Shown one piece after another: positions 26,481-37,788 of a DNA stretch of 64,000 nucleotides. The stretch is from Patiria miniata. Its lineage: Eukaryota > Echinodermata > Asteroidea > Valvatida > Asterinidae. The stretch is taken from the NCBI RefSeq assembly GCF_015706575.1, contig NW_024037074.1, positions 15,303,334-15,367,333 of the forward strand. Direction: 5' to 3'. Made by a program: the position numbers and the translations under genes. Each line of letters opens with the position of its first letter. The stretch's first letter is position 1. Below the pieces are notes generated by a model. The model ran no database searches. It was not told where the DNA came from and saw only the letters and a program-made list of their open reading frames with translations.

Positions 26481-29276
26481 TTACTTCGGTTCCTCGTGAA
26501 CTTCAGCGACCACCACCTCGGTAGTCACGGTTGTATCGGCGCGCCGATCCCCGTTAGTTGGCTTGTGGCCGTTCGGCATTATCTCCATCCCCGGAGATTC
26601 TGGAATCTCTCCGTTAACTTCACCGTTTCCGTTCTCATCCGGAACTTCCCCTTGTGGTTTCTTGCGGGACGCCCTCTTGTGGTACCGCTTCGGCTTCTCG
26701 GCTTTTTTCGGGTAGAGTTCGTGTGCTGCTTCGAAAAAATCGTCGGTAATGTCCAGATCTAGCAATCGGTCCTGTAATTACAAACAAAAGAAACCTTTTA
26801 ACCCAATGAATTCACTGTATACCAGTCCCATATTTCCAGAAAGCACTTGGCCAGAGACGTGATTAGAGCGCCACCAGGCGATATAAATCAGCAATACTCA
26901 AACGGTGAATATATTTCAAAAACTGAACAAATTTAAATGATTTTGTTCCAATCTTTTCCGTTGGATGAATTATGTTTCTAAAATTAGGCATTACCTAGAA
27001 TAAATTACATAGATAAGTACATGCATTAATATTAAATTTAATACTATAGAAATATTATGAATGATTGCGTCTAAACGTCAAAATATAAATCTACGAAGCT
27101 GTCCCTGAATGTTCTAACGTTCGTCCATTGAAAGTTTTAAGTTCATATAAATAGTATATAAGAATGCGTCAGTAATCTTTTATGAGGTGTGTTGTGTCAC
27201 CTCTTACCAGTATGACTGCATAGCGATGTCTCTGTGTCGGTGCATCACCAAAGATTGACGTCTCGTTCACCAGCTTATCGTGCAGGTTGTACGCCCTCAC
27301 CGACGTGTTGGGAGAGGCGGTTCTTGTGACGGAGCTCACGGCCAGTAGTTTATGCTGCTCGTCGGCAAAACCTGAAAGTAATATTACAACAGACAATAAT
27401 AATCATACTCTTACTTCCAAAGAGTGAAAATTCGCCAGCCTAATGCTGCCATTTCGGCGCAAAGCAGCTATAATCAATCACAATAACCATCTCTGCCCTC
27501 ACAGGTACCCAATTTACTTCTGGGTCGGGAGACGCAATGAGTGACAAAAGTGCTTTGCCAAGGGCACACGCACCATAACCCCAGGCTGGACTTGAACCCA
27601 CAACCTGCAAATCTACCCGCAGACCAGGATTTCAATGCTCCAGACCTTGAGGCCACGGCACTCAATCCACGGCACTCCTTCTCACAATACAGTGAAATTA
27701 TCCAGTTTTCACTCGTGTTTCCCCTACAGTGAGTCTTTTTCAAAAGATTTTTTTAAATCTAAAATTAGAGTGATTTTCACTCTAAATCATCTGTCTGATA
27801 TTTTCACTCATTTTGCTGGCTTTGAGAAAAAGCAGTTTATATCCGCGCTTTATTTAAGCAAAAGAAATCAGCAAAACAAGCCCCAGGGATTTCATGGAGT
27901 TTTGTTTTCTGACAAAAAGTGTCTGAGAAGATGAGCAAATTCCTCCACTTCGCATCACCATTGATTGCTGAATTCAACTCACCTAATTCGCTCAGCACTC
28001 TTTTCCATCTGTCCTGAACTTTCTTTCGAACCTTCCGAATTTCTTCTACCTTTTGATGCAATAACATCTCCTCCTGTTGGTAAAAATATAATATTTGTAC
28101 AAGAAATGTAAGTCTCAGAATTGAATCTCAACGTGTGGGCATAATAAACGCGGCTTGAAACTTCTCGTCCGGGAAGGGGCATCGCTAGGCGTAAGCACCC
28201 CCCCCCCCAACACCACCAGTAGTCGTCGTTTCTGTCGACGAAATCCTGGGACTTTAGGCAAGAAAGCACGGACGTCATATTAAAAAAACACACAAGCCGC
28301 AATAGATAACGCCGTCTAGTGTCAGATGGTTTCCCATCGCATCCATTTGAACAGCGTCCACATATGTTAGATGATGGCCAACACTTCATTCAGCTTCGTC
28401 GTTGATTTAAACAAATATGATTTTAGCATTGTGTGTAAACAAGGAAAGTACTCACAACAAAACAAATTCTCAATTGGGAAATAAATATTCTTGGGGCACA
28501 GACCTTCGCCAATGGCATAAATCAAGCATGAGTGCTGAAATATAAATTACGGGAATTGTGTTTTATTAACTTTTATTAAACAACGTGTGGAAGATTTTAA
28601 GGTAATGGACCAATTTTATTTAAGATGATTATGACGTCACCTCTCTGGAAACTGCTCTTCGCCTCCTGTCGAGCAGCTCGGCAAGTTGCCTGTCATCCTC
28701 TGAGATCACGTGATTGACGTCATCAGGATTGGTCCAGAGGTTGAGGTCATCTGTGGCTGACCTCCGTGATGCTATGACGCCATCGACAAGGGCACCGCCC
28801 TCGTTTCTAAGCAACCATACGAAAATTTAGTTATTTTGTTTTGTTTTTCATTCAACATTATTTTATAACCTCGATCCAACACTCATGACCAGATGTCTTG
28901 GTGCTCAAATCGTGAGGTGACAGTTTTACAGTTCTGGGTTTTACCTTGAAAGTTTTTTTTCTGGTTTTTTTTTTGGGGGGGGTGGGGATGTCTGTTTGTT
29001 TACGATTGTAAGATGGGAGTAAAGCTTAGCTAGCTGAGTATAATGATAACATAATAATATATCACTGTCACTGACAATATAATATATATTTTTTGCCAAA
29101 CTGACGATGTCATGATATTGTAAATTTTTTTATGAAACTCTAGGCTCTTTTCATCAAATTAGCAATGACGTTATTTGGTTGGTTTCCACTATAGCTCACC
29201 TTACGAGAGGCGACTTCTCTGCGCTTGGCTCATCTAGGCCATCGTAGTTGTTGTCTCTTCTACAGCAGAATGACAT
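26481..29276 (-). CDS. MREG: Melanoregulin, complete, 5 coding exons, 262 aa
   Basis: Exons (minus strand, in coding order) are 29200-29276, 28641-28806, 27983-28073, 27208-27371 and 26481-26771. All junctions are GT-AG and in frame, totalling 789 nt. Conserved blocks match vertebrate melanoregulin in order: a Cys pair near the N-terminus (MSFCCRRDN; the vertebrate protein has a palmitoylated Cys cluster), DLNLWTNPDDVNHVISEDDR (human NLWSMPHDVSHTEADDDR), a basic coiled-coil-like stretch EEIRKVRKKVQDRWKRVLSE, then LGFADEQHKLLAVS, and DRLLDLDITDDFFEAAHELY followed by PKK. Human MREG has 214 aa; the extra length is a C-terminal, acidic, Asn/Gly-rich tail of about 60 residues. The family acts on melanosome/lysosome membranes in organelle transport and intercellular transfer. 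A SINE sits in the intron between exons 3 and 4. Identification is firm; function here is by homology. Confidence 0.9.
27486..27681 (-). mobile_element. tRNA-derived SINE in a melanoregulin intron
   Basis: Read on the minus strand, the head contains a perfect RNA polymerase III B box (GGTTCAAGTCC). It is followed by the CTTGGCAAAGCACTTTTGTC segment and a GGGTACCTGTGAGGGC segment typical of invertebrate tRNA-derived SINEs. An 8-bp direct repeat TCACAATA flanks it at 27478-27485 and 27682-27689 and fits a target-site duplication. Its orientation matches that of the host gene. Confidence 0.7.
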
Positions 29277-32200
29277 GATTTCCTGTTCAACAGATACTGA
29301 AACTCTACGACTGTTTAACACAAATGGATATGCAGTTCATCATTCAAGCTGAAAGAGAGATCATTGAATTCACGTTGTCCAAAAATCCATTGGCTTGAAC
29401 TTCCTCTGTGCGGTATATGCCACTTCCTCATCCAACACGGCGAACAGCTACATTTACGATGAAACAATCTCTACAGTCATGACAACTACAACTTCACCCA
29501 AACAGGGTAAACTATCGAAAAACTCTTCTTAATGACACGAGGAAATGAAGCAAAGAAGGCGTGTAGGCCGATATACTAGTAGATGGCTGGTGTTTCAATC
29601 GTCCCGTGATAATTTTCTGCCCAAGTTGAACCTTATAATAGCGCGTACATACAGTGAGATCCAAGTCCAGGTTAAAGTTACACATAATGCACTGTGTACG
29701 TACTTTCTGTATCGTTATCATATTAATTGGTCAGGTCACATGTACACATCGCAAGAGCCGAGTCGTCTGTACAGCTTCTGAATGCTGGTTGAGCTTCCTG
29801 CGGATCAAAGGTTCAGGGATCAAATATTTTGCTTATCGCAACTTTAAACAATTAGTCTACAGACTGATCAGCCACTATCGCAAAGCTAAAGTGAGATAGT
29901 CGTTCAGAAGGCTCAAAATGGGTCAAATGAATATTCGAGAGGCCGTTTATATAGCCTTGAATAGCCATTTTTAGCTAGACCATTTCAAAGTGCGAGAAGC
30001 TGTTTGATACGGCAGTCGGGGTTTATGGGGGCGCTCTTCGGGTCTTTATCCGACGATTAGAGCTGACTGACCTGTGAATTCGAGCATTTGGTGAACTCGC
30101 GGTTTGGGCGGTAGAGGGCGTACGTTATAATATGCAAACGTAGTAGACCGTAAATACTGTACAGTCGTGAGAGCACAAAATTAATAAATGAGTTGGGATC
30201 GATTGAGCCCTTAGCCAATCATTTAAGTCTTGAAATTTCACAGCTTAAAACTAATACCATAGTGACTTGAGTTGCCAGTGCGTCATTGTTGAGCATTGTT
30301 CAACTTTGAACCCTTTCAAGGTGAAATACATCACCGACCACCAGTGGCGTAGCCAGGAATTTTTCAGTCGGGGGGGGGGGGGGGCTGGAACATTTCATGG
30401 GGGGGGCGTCATGTAGAGCAATGATACATTTTTTTAGAAACTCAAAATCTCAGTGGGGGGTGACTACGGGGGCGACAAGGTTTCATGGGGGGGCTGCGCC
30501 CCCCACGCCCCCCCCCCCCCCCCCCCCGTGGCTACGCCACTGCCGACCACGAACAGTAAATACTCCAAGGAAAATCTTTCTAGGTATTCGTTTGGTCAAT
30601 TATTTTAATGAAAATGGGTTTATAATGATTTCTGTTCTCAAAATGTTCCAACGCCAGGAAACTCTAAATCGTACGGACTCATTTCTTTTCTTCCAAAGTC
30701 TATGCTCTCTACAATATTGGTACGGATATATTGTGGGTCTTTGGTTTTCTTTTCGGTTTGAATTTGTCAGTGTTGTGAAAATGTTGTGGGTATTAAACTT
30801 GGTGTACGTCACCGGTTCGTTCCTCGTTGCATGATTATAAACCATAGTTCTGATTTGATCGCTCCTGCGAGTTGAGCCCCAGTTATGTACATCACTGCAC
30901 CCACCCCAAGCCCCACCAGCAGCACCACCATGGATTCACACGCCCATCTTTGATACTTGACGAATTCTGAGCACATAGATTATCAACCACACCTTATCAG
31001 GTGGGGGTAAATATGCACAGTATTCGGTGTACTGTCGTCAAGGTGTAAAACGAACCAGCATCATAAAAAGGATTGTCGTTTTTAGAATGGGTATGGGAGC
31101 CCAAAGAGACAAATCACACAAAAATCTTTCCATTTGAAACATTGACCCATACAACTTAATCACAAAACTGGATATAGTTGCTGAAACTATTTTTTTGAAA
31201 ACGCTCTCAAGTACAGACTGACTGAAAGGATTTTGTTTTTTCGATGTTCTTCCGATTTCCAGTGCTTAATTTCAAAGTTTCCCACTTTCAGCGGTATTGA
31301 AATTGTCAAACTCGTTCTTATTTAGAATATTGTTGGAAACTCATTAATCATCTCAATAATTGTGCATGTATTATTGCCCAAGCACCTGAGCGTCCTCTTT
31401 TTGAAATTTTCCCTTTTTATGTGTTTTTCGAACGATGTTTATTATTTGTTTCGTAGGCGTGCCATATTTCCAAGCGATTTCAGAATCCCCACCAACAATC
31501 TTACGTATTTGTTGCTGGTATCCTCTTTCCACAAAAGAACCGTGCGTCCATGGTAAAAAAAAATCCAATCAGGTCAATAGACATCGGGAATCCGACAATT
31601 CCGAACTGCAGTTCATCTCATCACTGACTGGCGGCGACGTGTGTTGGGATTCACTCGTGCAGACATGGCAATGTTCATGTGGATTGGTGCGATTTAGAAT
31701 TTTCCTGTGTTTTTAAACATGCCGGCTGGTTACATGGAGGGAAGACGGAAATCCGAGTAAGTTTTTTTCTCCTTCTTAAAATGCGGATTTATACGGACTA
31801 AATTTAAAGTTTAGACGTGAATTACGGGGGAGTAAGATATCATACGGTAATTCTTCGGACTCCACAGTTTTAGGTAGATCCTCAGATTTTTTTTCAGAAC
31901 ACAAAAAAATGTCATGCATGCCTACTATAACGAAAAGATTAAATGCTACGCAAGCGACACAAAATTATTTGGGTAAAATAAAGATTTCCTGAAATGTTAG
32001 TTACATGGTGATAATACAAAGCAAACTGAAGGTCTGCCAAAAATGCGAACGATTCGGTGACGTACGATTTTCACAACTATTTGTCTTTGATTGGGAATGT
32101 TTTGTGCCTGCATTGATATTTTTCAACGATTTCAGGAATTTTCGTGACTAGTTTATTTGGAACCGTTCAGTATGATAAAAAAAAATTCAATAACGAACAC

Positions 32201-33964
32201 ACAGAATTGATTTTTAAATATTAACTCTCACCCTCTAAGGTGTCAAACAAATCATGGAAAGAATGTTGCAACCTGACGCTGCTTTGTTTTCTTCATATAT
32301 CATCTCAATGAAGGTCACTCATTGCAAAAATGATGATAAGACATAAATCTGGGACTGAGAAACATTTCCAATTTTGTTAGGAAATACTTGACTCTTCATA
32401 GACTTTGTACACAACCGCTGAAGTGGCGTCAGGATGCAACAATCTTTCCTAATTTTGCCAATTTGTCATAACATAATCTCCCCCCCCCCCCAAACAAAAA
32501 GAGAACTGAGAAGTTCAATTTGTAATGCAATATTGTACAACTGAATGGCGGGCATAAGTGTGATGATTGGCAACACGCAAAAATGTATGGAAAGTTTTGC
32601 CAGTCAATCGAAGAGCAAGTTATTTTCCACCAAGAAACATTCAAATTTAGGTAACGGATCAAAATATTAATTAGCAAGTTTAATGTGATCTGTTTTATTA
32701 ACTTTGAAAAGGTCCTGATTTCAGTGAGCTTCGTTGTTGGGGGGGGGGGGGGGGAGGGGGAAACAATCTGCAGATTTTCACCACCTCTCCCACGAATTTG
32801 TGTTTTAATGCAATATCTCTTCGGAAAGTCTGAATTCTGTAGTGTTTGATGGCTCGTGGGTTGGCCAAGCGATAAAACTCTTATATAATTACGATATAGG
32901 TGTTGACAAAGGGGCACGACTATTGACAAGCTATGCCCACTCCCTGCATTCACTTAGCAACTCCAAATACCAAAGGTCGTTCGCTGGATGAAGGCAATCG
33001 ATGAGCCTACACGCTCCCGCCATTTACTTTTCAAAGCAAGCTTTGCTCGAATGTGGAAATTATCCACCTTGACGTTAAACCTTTTTAACAGCAAACTCGG
33101 GCACAATTTCAGGGCTATGTTAGAGGCCACGAGGGGAAGGGGTCGTTTGCAGTGGTTAAGAGCAAAACTAACATTGAAGGTGGTTGCAAAATAGTGTGCC
33201 CGCGCGAGCTGAAACTTAAACAGTAAAGGTACCGTAGTTTGAAATTTTAGCAATTTTGTGGCTTCAAACGAAAAACATGCACACAGAGCAAATTACTGAT
33301 CAACGACAACCCCAGAGCCTAATTCCATTGCTATGCCAACCACAGAATTAGGCGCTCAAAATCGCAACTATGTGCTCAAAATGCAAGCGCAGACATAGTA
33401 CTATGTAACCAACTTAATAACTGCACAGCCTAAGTTTGCCATATAATTCAACCTTGGGCACAATACTCACATACTCTAAAACATCAAAACATAGCTTGAT
33501 TCGCCGCTCTTCACTTTCTGTACAATTTAAAGGGATAACCTATGGATTTTGGAAGATATCCTCTATGCAGAATAGAACGACTGTTTGTTTGAATTTACAC
33601 AGTCCTTTTCAGAGCTGAGTCTTCGCTCGTATCCCCCCCCCCCACCCACCCTGCACCCTGTTTGCAGGACGGGGTACGAGATAAAGCTGAGCCATTCATC
33701 GTTGAAACACCTTCAGTTCATGACCACAACATAATATTATTCGAAAGGATTTCAATGTATGCGAATCGCGATTTGGACGTCATGGGTCATATGCTGCCTT
33801 TTCACTGGCCCGTGCAACCACAATTGAACTTGACAACGAAACATCAACAAAATGTATTCATTCAGGTTGCCAATTAGTGTGTGCGTTTTACATGTATGCC
33901 TGGTGTTGCTCTTCGACAGTATAGCGATTGAGTTTAATATTCCAGTTTGTTTCTTTTTGTCAGC
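29277..33964. other. Intergenic between melanoregulin and glycosyltransferase 1
   Basis: The left edge is the 5' flank of melanoregulin and the right edge the 5' flank of the first glycosyltransferase. No other exon is recognised. A hAT-type MITE lies at 30342-30542, and G homopolymers occur near 32740. Just before the glycosyltransferase ATG, TTTGTTTCTTTTTGTCAG (ending 33963) looks like a splice acceptor, so a non-coding 5' exon probably lies upstream in this stretch. Confidence 0.5.
30342..30542. mobile_element. Non-autonomous hAT-type MITE (201 bp)
   Basis: Perfect 14-bp terminal inverted repeats (CAGTGGCGTAGCCA) are flanked by an exact 8-bp target-site duplication CCGACCAC at 30334-30341 and 30543-30550. 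The interior is mostly G-rich on the left and a long C run at the right. It has no coding capacity. The CAGTGGCGTAGCC end is typical of hAT MITEs across marine animals. Confidence 0.9.
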
Positions 33965-35501
33965 ATGCGGTACAAGTCAACGGGGCTGATGGTTCTTGTG
34001 GTGTTTCTGGTCTCCATGTATGTGTTAATTGCACGTAAGTCAATACAGAGAGATTTGTCTAAAACTTCCCATTACTCAACTGTTAATGATTTCCCATCCT
34101 CTCTCATTACTCCGAACAAAAACTTATCATTTTGATAAGTTGTAAGATCAAGACAAGTGTAATTATCATCTCGTCTACCCGTGTAACCATCAACATGGGT
34201 CCTCGGTAGGCGAAACCGGGTCCCAAAGAACACTGGTAGGCGTGGCGTACCATTCACACTAATAACCGGGTTGTACACGGGTCGGGTCTTTCAACCATTT
34301 CGCTGGACCCGTTGAATTCTTGCTATAGTGTGAAAGTGGTTCCTCAGGGTTCCACAACACGGAGACCTACAGTGATTTGGAATAGTTTGAAAGTATGATC
34401 AATTGGCCTAATCGTGGCACATAACACAGAGCTTTTGCGAAAATGGCTAGAAGTTATTTTTAAAATCTCATATTTTTTTTGTTTCTTTGTTCTTCAGTTT
34501 CAACCATGCAACACCACGTGACTTGCATACCCTCCTGGCAATCAGACGCCTACCAGCTCGACCGAAAGCTCCAGGTTGAGGTCACATACAAGGAGTCCGA
34601 TAAGAAGCCGTTGGTCGGAGTCCAGGAAGCAGACCCGTCTAACAGCCATCGAGGAGCAAGACAAGCAGCTGGCCGGGGAGGTGATGCAGTGATGACGGCA
34701 AGACAGAACCAAAGCCAGCATGCTTGCACCGAAGCTGATATCAGTCGACGATCCGGTACAGTGGTGCTAACCACTACCAACACGGCATTCTTAGACATGA
34801 CTGAGAACTGGCTAGCAAGCATCCGGCGAACCAAGACCTGCCCCAACATCACCGTAGTAGCTGAGGATCAGAAGGCATACCAGTATCTCTCCAATAGAAA
34901 GCTGGCCGGAGTGCATGTCCTACAAACCCAGTCTGGTCTCGCTTCGACGAACAAACTTGTCTTCAACACCAACGAGTACAAGAAGTTCGTCAACAAGCGA
35001 CAGCGTTACATCTTGAAGTTCCTGGAGGGAGGCTGGGAGGTGCTGTTCACTGACGTGGACACCTTCTGGCTGAGAGATCCGTTCCCGTTTTTACGAGGAA
35101 ACTTTGACCTGGCCATGGAGCAGGACAATTACCGCAAGGTGAAGCCGAATGATCGGAACTACTGCGCGGGGTTCGTTTACTTTCGGCCCACCGAACGCAC
35201 TTTGAAATTCGTCCGGGAATGGATCCGGTACATGGCGGAGGACAAGAAGCTCAAACCCGACCAGGTCGTCATGAACCATCTGATCAGGACGAAGAAAGTC
35301 CCCCGGCTGCAAGTCCGGGTCCTCAATTGGGACCGGTTCCCGAACGGGAAGCTGTTCTTCAACGAGACGTGGCGGAGGGAGCGGAGTGATTTCGTGGTGG
35401 TTCATAACAACTGGATCGTTGGACACGACACTAAGGTGGAGCGGTTCCGGAATCTTAACATGTGGTTGGTGGACCCAGACATGAAATTCCCGCCATCTTG
35501 A
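33965..35501 (+). CDS. Golgi-type nucleotide-diphospho-sugar transferase (GT77-like), 357 aa
   Basis: Two coding exons, 33965-34034 and 34498-35501, join in frame (donor GTAAGT, acceptor TTCTTCAG). Residues 1-24 (MRYKSTGLMVLVVFLVSMYV...) form a short basic tail and one membrane helix, so a type II signal anchor. The lumenal domain matches the Nucleotid_trans family (PF03407): VVLTTTNTAFLDMTENW, the metal/nucleotide-binding DVD motif at residues 209-211 within LFTDVDTFWLRDPFPF, CAGFVYFRPT from C246, DQVVMNHL, FPNGKLFF and VVVHNNWIVG near the C-terminus. The nearest characterised relatives transfer sugars such as xylose or arabinose; donor and acceptor here are unknown. The next gene is a paralogue in the same orientation, pointing to tandem duplication. 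The ATG directly follows a splice-acceptor-like sequence, which favours this start. Confidence 0.88.
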
Positions 35502-37788
35502 TTGTCACGAGGCCAGGTTCTCATTCAAAGCATTCCAACTCAAAGACCAAGGAGGGAAGAGTGCTTGTAATGAGTATGGAGGTCACTTTTGATAGTCGAA
35601 CATGAGTATTATTTGCAGTTTAAATCACAAAGTAAATGCAAAACCAAACTTCAACCAAAGCTGAAAATTATTAAAATAATGTTGTATCATGTATGCAGAG
35701 AATTACGGTGTGGCGTCGATTCGGTTTGTCAGAATGTTCGACAATAATGACAGACGCCCTCTTGTGTTTTTAGTTTCCTCAAAATCAAGTCCTATATAAT
35801 TTACACAGACGCCCCCAGCGTCACTGTGCACTCACAATGCCCCTTCAATGGAGTAACCATTGTGCAAGCAATTGTACAAAGCAATTGCCCCATGACGGAT
35901 TATCTGAACAATAGCTAGCACAATGCTTTCGCCATTGAAGGGGGGCCTCCGTGATAGAAATATTAGCGTGATCGGATTTGTCAAGGGAGACGTCATTTGC
36001 ACACTTATGTGAATTTCAATACCGTTTGTTATAAAAAAAAAAAATTGTAATCAACATTCAGTCATTTTAAATGAACGAGTGGACTGTTTTGACGCACCAC
36101 CCACCCAAAGACTGATATGTCGTGTATGATTATTTCCAATCTTTTGTAAAAAAAACACAACCTTTTTGGGGGGGGAAATATTTTTTGTTGAACAAGACAG
36201 TTTTCACTACTTCACTCCTTTTAAATGCAAGGAGGATCCTGGAGGCCTGAGCGGTTCGGAAAGGTGCCAGACGTTATCCAAAACTTACTCTTATAGAATG
36301 ATTCGAAGATTATATTTATTATAATTATATCTTTTTCAAGCCATGTAGGTAATTTTATAACTTTTTTCTCAATAAAAAAAATCGGTTTAAAGACGTCAAA
36401 CGGGTTCGAGCAGTTAATCACTTTCCACACAAAAGTCCACAGATGACGCGTCGTTTGGTAGTCGCTTTCTCATTCGTTTGTAAGTGCACGACTTGCAAGT
36501 GCAGAAATTCTCAAAATGGGAATCGAGGATTTTGCTCCATCAGAGGACTCGGTGGATCCAGCAGAACCACATTTTCGGGGACTAAGTGGCCGGCCAGCCG
36601 TTGCAAATTCGGGCAGGGGACCCCCATTTGCGCTATAGGACGCCTCCATGGGCGTCGCGAGGGGGGGGGGGGGGCAAGGGGGGCACTTGCCCCCCCCCCC
36701 CTGGAAAAGCAAAAAAAAAAGAGAAAAAAGAAAAGAAAAAGAGGCGCGAAGACAAAGTGGTGTAAATTTAATGAGTTGGGGGGGGGCAAAATGTCCCTTC
36801 CCCCCTCTAAAACTGATAAATCGAGAATATGTTGAGAAATGCAAGCATTTTTGGCAAAAAAATAATTTTTGCCCCCCTCTAGAAAAAAATCCTGGCGACG
36901 CCCATGGACGCCTCCCCCCCCCCTCCTCTCCCCTCCCCCTCCGCCCCTAGTGTCTACCAACAGTTCACAAAGTGGTATCGATTCAGAAACGGTCGTATTC
37001 ACTTTTCCTCTGGTTTTTAATTATTAGAAAAAAAATCGAAAATATTTGGGTGATGCATCCATCCCCCCTCCCCTCCCACAGAATCTGCCCATGGTTAGGA
37101 CCACGTGTCTAACTAAATACAAACATGAAGGGATTTCCACGCCCAAACTGAGTACTGCCACAGCAAACAACAGTTATTTACAATCCATTTTGTCCTGTTC
37201 GTTAATCTCTGAGCGCTGTTTAGCATTTCTATGGTGGTTACGTAATGACGTTCATGGAGACGAAGACACAATGCGTTATACATACCGCGGATTCATTCAT
37301 TTATTAGAAAACAGAAGAACGTTTTGATGGCCACGTTGAACGCTGTAACACGGAGTCGTTCTTCTATTATCACAATTATTACCATTTTTACAAGACCATC
37401 CTCAATCCTGATGTTTTTGCCTGAAATCAAACGTTTTGTTTGATAACTGCCTCCACGCATAAACTCATTACCTCGAAGACCAAAGGGCGACGTCTTCGAG
37501 GTATTATTCAAGATTTTGCCGCATGATTTGATGTGACTGAATATAAATCAAGGTAAGTGAAATTTGCTTTTGAATTGTGCTGTAGAATTTTATATTGGTT
37601 TCTCGTCTTTAAAATGAGGTTCCATCGACAAACATAATACGACCCGAAACAGTAATTTCGAAATGTATTGCAAGTTATCGTGTAGGGGCCCAACCATATA
37701 CATTTGTGACATCCAGATTTGTATTCGAGAAAAAGAATTAATACGTATTTTTTTGATAATATTGTTTTCGTTTTCTTCAATTTTGAAG
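35502..37788. other. Spacer between the two glycosyltransferase genes
   Basis: This contains the 3' end of the first gene, an imperfect ~104-bp inverted-repeat unit at 35840-35943, and the hAT-type MITE at 36647-36906 with C/G runs. Overlapping open frames at 36470-37002 are by-products of these homopolymers. No gene is recognised. Confidence 0.5.
36647..36906. mobile_element. Non-autonomous hAT-type MITE (260 bp)
   Basis: Terminal inverted repeats CATGGGCGTCGC are perfect over 12 bp. The exact 8-bp target-site duplication GACGCCTC is at 36639-36646 and 36907-36914. As in the other G-run MITEs of this window, a G run sits just inside the left end and C runs lie inside. It has no coding capacity. 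Confidence 0.88.

Noticed and set aside
34550-35426. Minus-strand open frames opposite the first glycosyltransferase
   Set aside because: They lie antisense to a well-supported coding exon and show no family motifs.
36470-37002. Several overlapping open frames with Pro/Gly/Lys runs
   Set aside because: By-product of homopolymer-rich MITE sequence; no frame is favoured.
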